This document shows, piece after piece, positions 11,260 through 21,718 of a stretch of DNA of 64,000 nucleotides. The stretch comes from Trametes villosa. Its lineage: Eukaryota; Basidiomycota; Agaricomycetes; Polyporales; Polyporaceae. The stretch is taken from assembly GCA_002964805.2 (NCBI GenBank), contig PUDQ02000001.1:1574001-1638000 (forward strand). Reading direction: 5' to 3'. The stretch's first letter is position 1. Each line of letters starts with the position of its first letter. A program made the translations under genes and the position numbers. The notes below the pieces were generated by a model that was not told where the DNA came from, did not search any database, and was given only the letters and a program-made list of their open reading frames with translations.

Positions 11260-13167
11260 TCATATTGGCACAAGCATATCCCTCCGTCTCCGTACATCCC
11301 AGAACCTATATGCCGCCGCAGCGAATAATGGAACAATACATAATGCGATCCAGACCGGCCATGCACGCAGGATTCGCCTCGCCAGTCCTCGTGGCCCATG
11401 CCCGCGGTGTGCATGATTTGCGCCACCATTCGCGTTCTGGTCGGTGTTATCGACGAGACGGATAGTTCTCGCGAAGAGGTTCTCCAAGCCTGTCGGCTCC
11501 TCGGGCGCGAAGAAGCGCTGTGGACGGAGCCACGATGCATCGTCGTCCCTCCTCCCCCTCTTCACGGGCGAGGAGGGGTCGATATCCATCGCGTCCGGGT
11601 CGCGGTCCTCATCATCGTCCATGTCTACGTCCAGGCTCGGCGAGCGTGGTGTCGCACTGGTAGGCCTACGCGTGGGAGATGGTGGGGCGCCGCCGGACGA
11701 GAAGGACGGCATCCCGAAGATGGGATTGTGAGCGGGCGGCGGCGCGATCACGGGGTTGTTGGAGAGAGTGAGGGAGGCGAGCATATCGGGTTCAGGCGCG
11801 GCGGGGGTCACATCGCGGGAGGAAGGTAGGGAAGGGGTCGCGGACAGAGCGCGAAGGTGGCTCTTGGAGTCGATGAGCTTGACCGGGGGAGGGTGCTGCA
11901 CTTTCAGGACGAGGTGCGACCAAACGAGTATCTGTAGGGGGTACGTGTCAGAATCATTATGCCTAGGATAGGGGTGGGGCTTACCACAAGCTCAAAGAAG
12001 AGCATGATAGCACTGAAGACTCTTGCGCGGTCGGATCGGGGGTCATGCCATAGTCGTATGAAGTCGTATTCTGGCTTGTATCTTGCCACGGCGAGGGCAG
12101 CTGCGGTGCCCAGCCGCAGGAACCATGCGGTAAGCTGCAGCATCTACGAGGAAGTTAGCACTCCGGCGAGAAACCCAATGAACAGCAAATAAGATACTCA
12201 CGATATAGGTCTTCTTCCCATGTACACGGACAGCCCTCCCTTGGAACTGTGATCTTCGGAAGGTGGCGTAGGTGGGGTCCCATGCGGTCCATAGGATAGA
12301 GACAACGACAAGGGCAGGGAGGAGGGGTATCAGGAAGGTGGGGAATGTGAAGGGATGGTATGATGCGGCAACTATAGGATGTCAAGTCAGTTATGGGTCG
12401 CTCACATGAGTGGAATATCGCGTACTGGATGAGTGTCCGGCAAGCGCGGAGACCAAGCTCGCGACCCACAAGCATCCACGAACTTTCCATGCTCTCAGTT
12501 CCCGCTCAAGCTTGTCTCTCTCCTTTTGTGTTGCGGAGGATCGTCGGCGGCTGTCCGTACCTCTGGTAGTCTTCAGAGCTCCACCGAGAGCGCGCACACG
12601 GGCCATATGGTCCCGTTTGCGGATTTCTTCTTCGACCGCAGGTAGGCAGTTGATGCATATTGGGGGGTAGCGTATCTCGACCGATTGACGGTACTCGGGC
12701 AGAGACTCCAGGCGTGCCTCGTACTCGGGATCCTATGATAAGTCAGTTGAGCTGACATGAGCGAAGCAAGAGAGGTGCGACCATACGTCGGGTGGAGGAA
12801 GGTAGTTGGACAACAGATTCGTGATGAGCATCTGGTTCGTTTGACATGTGTGGCAGAATACAGCGTTTCCATATGCCGACATGAAGCGGTCCTTGCGAGG
12901 TGAAGCTGTAATAGGGTCCCAAGTCGGACGAAGGTCACATGAAGGAATGTGTGGAAAGCACGTACCACGCTTCGCGAAGGAACGCGCGTTCAGGTTCTCG
13001 TCGTGCATGGCAGGCTCATCGGACGTGATTTCTCCGCGTTCATCGTAGCGATTCCAGCAGTCGCAGTGTGGACACCGGAAGGAGCGCGGGTTGCGCGGCA
13101 GGGGAGTGACTGCAGACTGGCAGAAGAAGCAGGAGACAGAGCTGGGGTGTCGGAATACAGCAGGCAT
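11260..13167 (-). CDS. ima1: Ima1/Samp1 (TMEM201)-type inner nuclear membrane protein
   Basis: The N-terminal region reads MPAVFRHPSSVSCFFCQS, then RSFRCPHCDCWNRYDERGEI and, further on, NAVFCHTCQTNQMLITNLLSNYLP. These paired CxxC motifs are the Ima1 N-terminal zinc-binding domain. The middle exons hold several hydrophobic helices, for example LQLTAWFLRLGTAAALAVARY and a LWHDPRSDRARVFSAIMLFFELVV stretch. A long Pro/Ser-rich linker with an acidic run (DVDMDDDEDRDPDAMDID) precedes a last membrane helix near the C-terminus. Ima1 proteins sit in the inner nuclear membrane and couple heterochromatin, centromeres or LINC complexes to the envelope. The start at 13167 precedes the conserved motif; an in-frame ATG at 13398 is possible. 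The gene is head-to-head with the SNAPc subunit 1 gene, about 260 bp apart, so they probably share a promoter. Confidence 0.88.
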
Positions 13168-13426
13168 TTTGCAGAGGAGAGGTCGGGAGTCAATCAGGGA
13201 CTGCGAGGCATGGAAGAGCGGAGAGCGCGAGAGAGCGGCATATGTGGCTGAGGCCGAGTGAGCGTCAGAGGTCTGAGCGGTTTGTTCGCTCCGCGCCGCA
13301 CGTGCGCAAGACGCGTTCGCGCTGTTGTCCTCTGTTTGGCCCTGCGGCCTCTCCAGCGCTTCCGCCTCGCTTTCCGGTCTCCTCTCGTCCACCGGCACCC
13401 AGGGCAGCGACTCGGACTACGGAGGC

Positions 13427-14696
13427 ATGTCTATAGCACCAGAACCGTCTGCAACACGAGGGGATATCACTCTTCAACCCAGCTACTTCACGTCGTCTCT
13501 CTACGTGACTCCACTCCGAGAGGATATTTGCGCTCTAATCAGCGCATTCTCGGAGCAATACAATCCGTCCGTCCGTCCATTCGAGCTCTTCAAAACATTA
13601 TGGGCAGCGCAAGGATGGCAATGGCTTCACCTTCGCGTGCACGATGGGCGTGCTAGACAATCCTTCCTCAAGGTCACTCAGAGACTTTTTGTCGGTACGT
13701 CTCTACTTCACGCTGGTTTGTGCGTCTCACTCACATGTGTGAATCGCAGAACGGCTGGGAAAAGATGAGGCCCCCCTGACGCGCGTGGTCTCCCTTTTTG
13801 CGCTGTATACGTTCCACCAAACTCAACCTTCGACATCCGCGCCGCCCATTCTGACGGTTCCGCTTATTGCGGTGCCGATAGGTAACAGCCTCGCTGTATT
13901 CGATGCCGCCTTACTGAATGTACGATACACAGACGTGTACGAGGATATACTCGCGATACCCTCTGCTCTCGACGAACCCCAATTGCGCCCGCTCAAACCA
14001 TACGTTGCCCACCTCCTAACCTCGCTATTGGACGCCCAAGCCTTCCAGGTCGCCCCGCACTCGTCCCTGAACGCCGAGAACCCGATCAAGCTTCCCCGAG
14101 AGATCTTCATTCCGGATGGACAGGATATCACCGCGGTCACGCAACCATCCACCTCTGTCGCCCCGTCCCAGGAGGCGGGGGCTCCTACGGTTCCCAAAAA
14201 GAAGGGCCGGCCCTCAAAGCGCGACAAGATACGCAAAGCCAAGGAGGCTCTTCACTCTCTAGAGAGATATGTCGACCGGACTTACGTCGCACTTCCGCCA
14301 CATCCCTCTCAACTTCCAGAGGCCTTCGACCCTACCGCTGCTGGCGCCGGACCAGTTCAGGCTGGCCATGCTCTTTTTGGCCAGGCTCCCGCCGGGTCGC
14401 TCGGGAACTATGCTGTCCGCAAGAACGACGTACTTGCAACTCTATACGCCGAGCCACCAGATGGGCCACAGCAGGCCGCGCTCCGGCGCGTTAACGAGGC
14501 AGTCCTCGCGCGACTGAAGCAGATCGACGAGATGGCTGCCGAAAAGGGCCTGGAGGTGGGTGGAGAAGGCGGGGAGAAGACAGGGCTTGCGCGGGTGGAG
14601 AAGGCGGTGGAAGAGCTTCGGCAGACCACTGGAGTAGGTGCGTCAGGTGGTATACTGGGGCTACTGGAGGGTGCAGGGATGGATGTACAGGTATAG
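13427..14696 (+). CDS. snRNA-activating protein complex subunit 1 homologue (SNAP43-like)
   Basis: SNAPc binds the proximal element of snRNA promoters and recruits Pol II or Pol III. The protein has ICALISAFSEQYNPSVRPFE, then LFKTLWAAQGWQWLHLRVHD. After one intron (donor near 13694) comes ERLGKDEAPLTRVVSLFALY followed by TFHQTQP. This matches the SNAPC1 core: a FEEFK..W-type segment, then an ERLGKDE..TRV..LYALYTFY-type helix. Residues about 240-260 hold a basic KKKGRPSKRDKIRKAKEAL segment with an AT-hook-like GRP core, a probable nuclear and DNA contact. The C-terminus is a Gly/Glu-rich coiled segment. The start at 13427 (MSIAPEPS) precedes the conserved part; an in-frame ATG at 13325 lies in the likely shared promoter with the Ima1-type gene. 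Confidence 0.8.
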
Positions 14697-16018
14697 GTGT
14701 CTTGTTCCTGTTCAGACACACCCATGCGATGAATCTTGCGAATGCTTGGGACATCGGCGCCATCAATCTTGAGCGTAGTCAACGGGAAGAATCCCTACAG
14801 CATTGGAATTCGTTCGTACAGCGTTTGGCTCGCAGACACTCCTCTCGTAGTTCGACTGGATTACGTGAGGTATGCGTACATTGACTGATAGCAACGTACA
14901 TTTCGCCAACAGTACTTGTGAGTGTGATCTCGTGTTGTATATAGCCTGTCGGCGAGTATGCGGCCAGATGTAGCGTCGATGCTTAAACGGACAACACACC
15001 GAAGCCTCCGAAGCACGCGTTCCTGTCACACTCTACCGATCTCTCTCAGCTGTTGGTTCGCATAGGTTTATACTTGGGCTACGTACGCCGCGCTGGCTCA
15101 GCTATGTCTTCACCCTCAAACACCTGGTCCGCAGCCCACCCACGACCATTTACCCCACGTCCAAGTTTCCCCGGCCGGCCGATCTTGGTGTTTCGGATGA
15201 AATGATTCGATCGGCGCAATGAGCCCGGCCGGCACGGCACAAGTCTATCCTCCAGGGGTTCACTTTACCTCCTGTTTACTCCTGTCCGGTCGTGTGCCCA
15301 GCACCCCGGGCGCGCATGGGACGTCTTATCAGAGCAGGTCTTCGAGAGTGTCGCACTTCACCTGTACGTGTACGACTAGTACGACCGCACCGTCAGTACA
15401 CAGGGCGCAGCCGCACATTATCGGGGAGACAAGATGTGCGCCTAATCCGGGCATTCATGTCAAATGTTGCGCAGATTATGTTCAGATGTCCTGCGCCGTA
15501 GATTCGCTCTGTGATCTATGCATTACCCTCACATTACACTCTCATTACGGTGAACCTCCCCAAAGCCATTATTCCCCTGTCCGACAACTTCAGCAATTTA
15601 GTGCGATAAGTACCAAAACAGCCGGAATGAATCACGGTCACCATATCCCGGTCCGCCCCCGCGCGACGCGACGCGTCCGGCGCTTGCAACTTGTCCTCTT
15701 CCTCCATCCTGCCTCTGCGCGTACCATCTCGTAGACTCTCCGCACTGCGGGGAAGAGCTCTTCAATGTGAGTGTCTACATCATAGCTGCGGACAGACTAA
15801 ACGAGGCCTCATGTCAGCCATCACATACTACGGCCCACCAGTTCGCGCTGATCGGCTCCGGGCAGCAGAGGGCAGGCGGATACTGCTCAAGGTCGGACTA
15901 TATGCGCCTCGGAAAACCTCGAGGCCTCTTAAAAACACTGTGAGGACCATCTGTCATAACCTACACTGAAGTTCTTGGCTGTTGCTCGTTCTGAGTCCTA
16001 TCCCCGATGCAACACAGC
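14697..16018. other. Gene-free interval
   Basis: About 1.3 kb with no frame that carries recognisable motifs or plausible splicing. The open frames at 15219-15734 and 15691-15969 are rich in Arg, Ser, Pro and Cys and look like chance frames. It separates the conserved block to the left from the accessory island to the right. Confidence 0.5.
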
Positions 16019-17134
16019 TCTGGCAACTTCGACTTGACTGGGGGCCTGGGCTTCTTCTGCTCTTCCCTTGGGCGACCTAACCGGCGACAAGCTAGATGCA
16101 GAATATGCTTCTCTGTGCTCTCCTATGCCTCAGGGCGTTCCGGAGCCTCGGGTAGACAAGCTCGAACTGCCTCTGGAGGACCCTCAGGCTCTTGCTAGTG
16201 CCGACGACTCGGACAGGGCCTTCACGACGCTCGTCCGCGACCGACGCTAACCTTCTCCCCACAGGTCCGACTCGCGTCGCCCCGCACGTCGACGCCGTCC
16301 CTGTCCGCACTGTACACCGCGCAGCAGGCACAGGCGCTTTCGTACATATACCCGATGCTGAACACGCGCCCCTCTCTACCGCACGCGCCCCTGCCGCCGT
16401 TCCTCGCGTGTTTCACCGAGCTCCCCAGGTCGAGCCCGCACCTGTTCCGCGCATGCGAGTCGCCGACGGTTCCGAGGCCGAACCAGTGGGATCGCGGGGT
16501 GGGGTTACTATCGTCGTGCGCGGCTGCCTGGAGAATATGGGCGCGATCCCGGAGGTCGTCACGGATGAGTAGCTTGATGCCAGTGTACGTCCCCCCGCGT
16601 TCGTTCTGCTCCTGAGCCGGCACAATGACGTTTGTTATGGCCTGCGGAGCACCCGGCGACGGACGACACGTACCCTCACACGTACAAGCACTCGCTGGAC
16701 CGGATGGCACGCGGGCTGGGTGGGGGCACGGTGCTGCCGCCCGTGCTCGCGTTCATCCGGGCGATGCTCGTGAGCCACGACCCATGATGCTGGCGCGTCC
16801 AGTACGCGTGGCTCATGGTAGTTGCAGCGATCGCGGAGGGCACAAGCAAGGAGATGCAGCAGGCGCTCGGGAAGACCGTTGGGTGCGTTGCTTTTGCTTG
16901 TCGAGTCTGCGAGAAGCGGCTGGATGACTTATGAGTTTTTTTAGGCTTGTGACGACGATTTCCGGCGACCCGCATCCGCGTGTGCGGCATGCTGCGTGCT
17001 ACTAGTGTAGTATGTGAGTACCACCTCCGCGCTCGTTTCAGGTTCCCGAGATGCTGACCGCCCCTTCCGCAGGGGGCAGCTGTGCATAGACCTCAAGGTG
17101 CCTGTGCAGGCGCAGGGTGCGCCGCGCGGGTAGG
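16019..17134 (+). pseudogene. Decayed importin-beta (Kap123/importin-5-like) gene fragment
   Basis: Segments of a HEAT-repeat karyopherin can be read in order on the + strand: QVRLASPRTST and SYIYPMLNTRPSLPH, FLACFTELPRSSPHLFR, VRGCLENMGAIPEV, DTYPHTYKHSLDRMARGLGG, WRVQYAWLMVVAAIAEGTSK and VTTISGDPHPRVRHAAC, then GQLCIDLK. Intact relatives import ribosomal proteins and histones. Three in-frame stops break it: TAG at 16570-16572, where family proteins have Trp in a DE-W-LDA context; TGA at 16785-16787; and TAG at 17003-17005. Intron-like gaps remain near 16890-16945 and 17015-17073, so it arose by DNA duplication and decay rather than by retroposition. The part left of 16262 is least certain. 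Both ends of the parent protein are missing. Confidence 0.72.
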
Positions 17135-18277
17135 CGGCGCGGGCGGCAGGTCTGTTAGAGGGGGCTTGTTTATGGTCCTCGAGCGAGTCGAGCGCGGCGC
17201 CCCGTCCTTCTGTTATGTTCTCCACCCCCCTGTATTCCCTTATGCTCCATCTGTCTAATACATCAATGTCTGCGACCATTTCGTTTCATATCGGGCGACG
17301 ACGAGCCGGGTGCATCTGCAGCCCAAACGGACGGCAGGGCCGGGCAGGCGGGATATTTGTATCCCGTTCTGGAACTTGTCTGTATTACATAAACACAGGT
17401 TTCGCGACAGGCTCCCGGCGTCCATCCGAATCCTCTGAGGAGGTAATCTGGCGTATAATGTACGCGGAATGTGAGCGTAATGCGAGAGTAGTGTGAACAT
17501 CTGGTGCGAATCCTCTCCTGGCTGTAATGCGGGAGGAATGTGCGCCTAATGCGCGCGTAATGTCCGAATTCAGCGCTAATCTCCTTCCCCCATAATCTGC
17601 CGCTGCGCCCAGTGGTACGCTCGACACCTAATATTGTACGCAAACGACAGCCGAGAGTCGCGCTGGGTCTATTCGTGGACGCCGGCCGCGGGTCGTCGCG
17701 CTTCCGACGCCACCGCCACGGCGGGCAGACATCACTGCATTTTTCTGCATTTGCCTCGGCGAGGAGACGGCGGCGATGACCTCATAGCCGTATACGGCAG
17801 GCAAATCTATCCGCGCGACGTCGACTTCAAAATGCTCAGGCCCCGGCATACCAGATTTATTAACTTGTGCTAAGTGAGGCGCTGCGTCCGCACGCCCGGT
17901 GAGAATGATCTGTACTCGTGATCCCTCGCCACGACGTATACGATAGGGAGCGGAGACAGGCGCAGTGCATTGGGAAAGCACGGAAGTACAGAAACATTGC
18001 AGTATTAGTACACCCTCTAACCATCCAACGGCTTACGGCGCGGTTTCTTCACTAGCAAAGACATCGCGCTGAGATGGAAACCCACGAACCAACTGCTCCA
18101 TCCAACACCTTCGTACGACGGTCGCCGGTCACGATGCCAACGGTAGCAGGACGTACGAACGCGCACAACGTCCCCCACGTCGACATCGAGGAGCGACTGA
18201 GGGACATGCATAGTTTCGAACTAGGCCGGCCATGTCAATATGCATACAAGGCTTACAAACACAGACGTACCTCTTCG
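17135..18277. other. Gene-free interval with degenerate 11-bp repeats
   Basis: No supported gene. An open - strand frame at 17628-17981 has somewhat protein-like composition (EHFEVDVARIDLPAVYGYEV) but no start, motif or splice context I recognise, so it may be a relic. Short 11-bp repeats lie at 17459-17571. Confidence 0.45.
17459..17571. repeat. Two short arrays of a degenerate 11-bp unit
   Basis: The left array (17459-17491) reads TGTACGCGGAA, TGTGAGCGTAA, TGCGAGAGTAG. The right array (17528-17560) reads TGCGGGAGGAA, TGTGCGCCTAA, TGCGCGCGTAA. The shared period is 11 bp with a TGYG start and RA-rich end. About 36 bp of unlike sequence separates them. Confidence 0.6.
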
Positions 18278-19779
18278 TTAAGGGGAGGCGCGCGACTGCA
18301 TTCGAAGTAATTCTTGGTTGACCCTTAAACGACGTGTTAGTGACGAAGTGCCCGGTGATTCGCAAAGTAGACACATACGGGTTGAACGCGACGCAAGATT
18401 GAGGAACCGCGCCGTGGACAAGCGATCATACTCTCGGATGAAGCGCAAGATCACCTTCACACGGGTACGACCGTCGAAGTTGGAGTTGGTGAACGACAGA
18501 TGTTCTACGTAGCCCACCATGTCCAGAGCGATCGGGCTCTCGGAGCCGTCAACGCAGAGGATATGCGATCGGTTACCTTCGCCCCAATGACACACCATCG
18601 GCGCCTCGGAGATGTAGTACGCTGATTGTGTTGGATCCGCATACTCCATAGCTCGGGAGACGCGCCTGCAAAGGACGTCAAATAAGAACGACTCAGGTTG
18701 GCCATTGCTAGACGTACAAAATATCTGCGGCGCCCATCCAACTATCGACGCGAAGACCAAGCGTTTGCTCGCCATTCGAGACAGGTGCCGGCTCTGGCGT
18801 GAGAGGTCTGATGGGATGACCGCGGAAGATGTCGTTGATGTCCGGAGTGGTCTCGCTGGAGAACAGATCAGCGCATGCACGAGGGAACAGAGATGCTGTT
18901 CTTACCGCTGGCGGACAGGGTAAGGCAGGCCGCTTGCAAACGCCATGTGTCGCAGAGTGGCGGAGGTCGTTGGAAAGGCGTGAAGGGCGTGTAACAGGTC
19001 AGGCAAGTCACCGCGAAGATGATTTGTGGGTAGGGATACAGCGGGCACGACGACGAGGGTCGGGACTGGTCGTTCATGTGACGCTGTTTGCTTGGCATGA
19101 GGCACGCGTACGACGAAGAATGGAGTTGAGCGGAATGGAGAGCGTGTATGCAGCCGGTGTGCGATAGCGGCGGCGGGGTAGATCGTGTGCATGAGCGGGG
19201 AAGAATTACGCAGTCTCGGATACGGTACATTCACGGGGGCGGGGGCAACATCTGGAGCTCGCAAGCGGCGCGCTGGAGCGATCGTTCGAGGTCCCGAGCA
19301 AACGCCTCCCAAATCTCCCGCTCGAGACGGCCCCTCATGCCGGGAAACGCGGAAACACATCGCACGAGCAGAACGGGATTGGCCCCGATGGAGGGTGTAC
19401 GCAAAGTGAATGAGTTGATAGCGAAGTGGGCCTTGTACGCGTCAGCGCCGCGCGCGGAAGAAGAACTATGTGGCTCACCGTGCTTCCGAGGGCAGTGAAG
19501 GTACAGAGTTCCGCGCGGTCATGGGACACCTCTGCAGGCGGATGCGGAGCCATTTCATTGTGCACGTACGCAAAGTGCGAGCGGCCTTGATGTTCGATCA
19601 TCGGCCTGACGTCGTCCTGAGACAACGCCAAGTAGTCGTGTGCGGCGGAGGAGGTGAGGGGTACGCCGTTGACGGCAGGCGACGGAGGTGTTACAGGCGA
19701 GAGCGATGCGAGGTCAGGTAGTTCTGGATCCCCGACCGAGGATGGAGAAGATTGGGTCGATGGTGCGGCGACGGGCATG
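18278..19779 (-). CDS. Lineage-specific hypothetical protein (exon structure partly resolved)
   Basis: I do not recognise this family. Coding character on the - strand is seen in several spliceable pieces. An N-terminal exon (19479-19779) starts MPVAAPSTQSSPSS and is Ser/Pro-rich, then carries HDYLALSQDDVRPMIEH. After a 47-bp intron (19432-19478) comes AHFAINSFTLRTPSIGANP and RLEREIWEAFARDLERSLQ. A later exon has LRGDLPDLLHALHAFPTTSA and LRHMAFASGLPYPVRQR. This joins cleanly across a roughly 50-bp intron to ETTPDINDIFRGHPIRPLTP and GLRVDSWMGAADIL, then across another to MEYADPTQSAYYISEAPMV and VKVILRFIREYDRLSTARFL. The link between the second and third pieces (about 19234-19060) has no junction that keeps frame, so the gene may be damaged there. 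The 3' end is approximate. Confidence 0.45.
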
Positions 19780-19882
19780 TTTGCGCTCGCGAAGAAGGGA
19801 AAGCCGGAGTACAATATAAAGCAAACCAACATTCAGTGCATACCACATAGTGAAACCGTTTGTCTTAAACATGCGCTACTCG

Positions 19883-20965
19883 CTACTTGGGGGGTGTCAG
19901 GAACGACGCTTGAAGGGCAGAGCGCCAGTCATCACTCTCTCCGCCACGCGTCGACCGATCCTCCGCTGACACGGCAGTAGTACCGAAGCCCGGACTCGAA
20001 GCAGAGGAGGGAGCCGGAACGGGAGGAGCGACGCGAAGACGGACGTCACCTCGAGCCTGCGGAGAGACAGTTAGCATGCGCGTCACCGACGTAAACGTTA
20101 CTGACCATCGCATCGGCCGCGGAGCACAAACGGGTGACCACGAGTGGCATGAGGTACACGTCGATCTTCAGTTGATGGTTTTGGAAGGAGGTGACGACGT
20201 CCGGCATGGCCTCGACCTCGACGAAATCGCCAGCGCGGAATTGAAGAACGTTGGCCGGAGACAGTTTGCCGGACGGCAACACAGTGTTGAGAGCGACCTT
20301 TGGCAAAACTGCCCAGTGACTAGCGATACGCGCAGCGTTGCTGTGCGGGTCGTCCATCGCGGTCAGTTCACAACGACGAGGCTGTGTACCCGGCCGTACC
20401 TATCGTAGAGCGGTCAGTACACTTCGGAACTCGCAGAAAGTGGCTCACCCGTGTGAAGACGTTACTGCGGAAATACAGCGTGGTCCTGGTGTCGTTGGGT
20501 ACGTCCTGGGTCTTCGGATCGAGGGTGCGGATGATGAACTCCTTCAAGTCACGTACGAACGCGCGCTGCATGTCGAACGCGTCGTCACAGCCTCCAGAGG
20601 CCAAAGTAACCGAGCGCGTGGCCTTCTGTGCCCCAAGCTCACGTCTATGATACTTCAGAACAGGATACATGCGCCTAAGGGTTGTATACGCACAGATTCC
20701 AAGAGCCGAGAGCGCCCAGGTGGAAGTGTTGCAGAACGCCTTGAACCTTGAATGTGAACGCCGCAGTCGGGGCTCGTAGGTTTGGCGCATATTGGATAGT
20801 GTAACGACGGGAAGGATCGTGAAGGGGGCGAGGCAGCCGCTCGACTACCAGCCAGGCACACAAGGCGTCGAAAGTGGTCGGCAGCACCATCCATGTAGGC
20901 GAATTTGACGGACGGTCGTCGTCTCCTTGTCGACGTCCTATTCCGCCCGTCCAGATGTCTCGCAC
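19883..20965 (-). CDS. Lineage-specific hypothetical protein (5' end unresolved)
   Basis: Family unknown. The last three coding pieces are clear. The first holds LGAQKATRSVTLASGGCDDA, then FDMQRAFVRDLKEFIIRTLD. The second contains ARIASHWAVLPKVALNTVLP, LQFRAGDFVEVEAMPDVV and LKIDVYLMPLVVTRLCSAAD. After a 44-bp-class intron comes an Ala/Ser/Pro-rich tail ending FLTPPK with TAG at 19883. The 5' part may include the frame near 20675-20965 (TWMVLPTTFDALCAWLVVE), but no junction restored frame with certainty. The segment with GD and a run of beta-like hydrophobic residues ending in LVVTRL resembles, in spacing only, segments of the genes at 30622-31454 and 32886-33671. It lies on the same strand as its left neighbour, 100 bp away. 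Confidence 0.45.
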
Positions 20966-21633
20966 GAAGACGGAACGTTGTGAGTCTAAGCAGGGTGAGA
21001 ACGTATCGAGTGTGCCTATTCAGATCGGCGCACGCACCATACAAATACGACATCGCTCTGGAGACGGGATATGAAGGCAGAGACGGTCGATGCTGAAGGC
21101 AAAGAGACTGACGCGAGGGAGAAGGAACGCGACGCGCATGCCCTTCAGGCCTCCAGCGCCGCTCGGCAGGTCAGCCGGTGTCTGTAGAGCCAAGAGGGTG
21201 GATGCAGAGGAGAGCGGATGCAACGTCGGTGGCTGGCAAGAGTGTCGGTAGACCGTGGTCACCGGGTCGAGGGTGCGGGAGTTGCGTACGTTCGATCGGG
21301 ACGGTGTCTTGTGCAGAGGCGGATGTCCCAGTGTAGAATGAAACAGGTACGGAGAAATGCATATCGTCGTCGTTGCATCCGCTCTTCGAAAGACCGAGAC
21401 GATGGGAGCGGATGGCGAGGCAGAGAGCAGGCCGTGAGCGCTACGCGGGTAGGTAGAGTGCCTTGAGCGTCTAACCTTGCGCAGGCCCGCGCAGAGGTCG
21501 CGCGCGATCCTTCATCTCAACGAACGCCTCGGAGGCCACCTGCCGTTGAGCGCGGTGCTATCCATTTCATGACGTCAGGCAATCGAAGTGCAGGGAATAT
21601 GCGTGGGCATGGCTCGTGTTAGCCGGTGGGCAG

Positions 21634-21640
21634 TATAAAA
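21634..21640 (+). promoter_or_regulatory. TATA box of the gene at 21719
   Basis: The sequence TATAAAA lies 79 bases upstream of the inferred ATG, a typical distance for a fungal core promoter. A pyrimidine-rich leader (CTCTCATCTC, then CAACCACTCCC) follows it. Confidence 0.55.
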
Positions 21641-21718
21641 GGTAGGTTGCCCGCGCTCTCATCTCACGCAGTATTCACGTACTCTAGCTCAACCACTCCC
21701 GCTCTCTACACCTCAGTC

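Noticed and set aside
15219..15734. + strand open frame of 171 codons
   Set aside because: Composition is Ser/Thr/Arg/Cys-rich with no motif or splice partner; likely a chance frame.
17903..17910. 8-mer GAATGATC matching one arm of the palindrome at 33840, as a terminal repeat pair
   Set aside because: A single 8-base match in 64 kb is expected by chance and the neighbours do not match.
17628..17981. - strand frame with protein-like stretch EHFEVDVARIDLPAVYGYEV
   Set aside because: No start context, splice support or recognised family; at most a relic.
21478..21493. Short hairpin TGCGC-AGGCCC-GCGCA as a Helitron 3' end
   Set aside because: The stem is only 5 bp, and the CTRR terminus with A/T target expected beside a Helitron 3' hairpin is not present.
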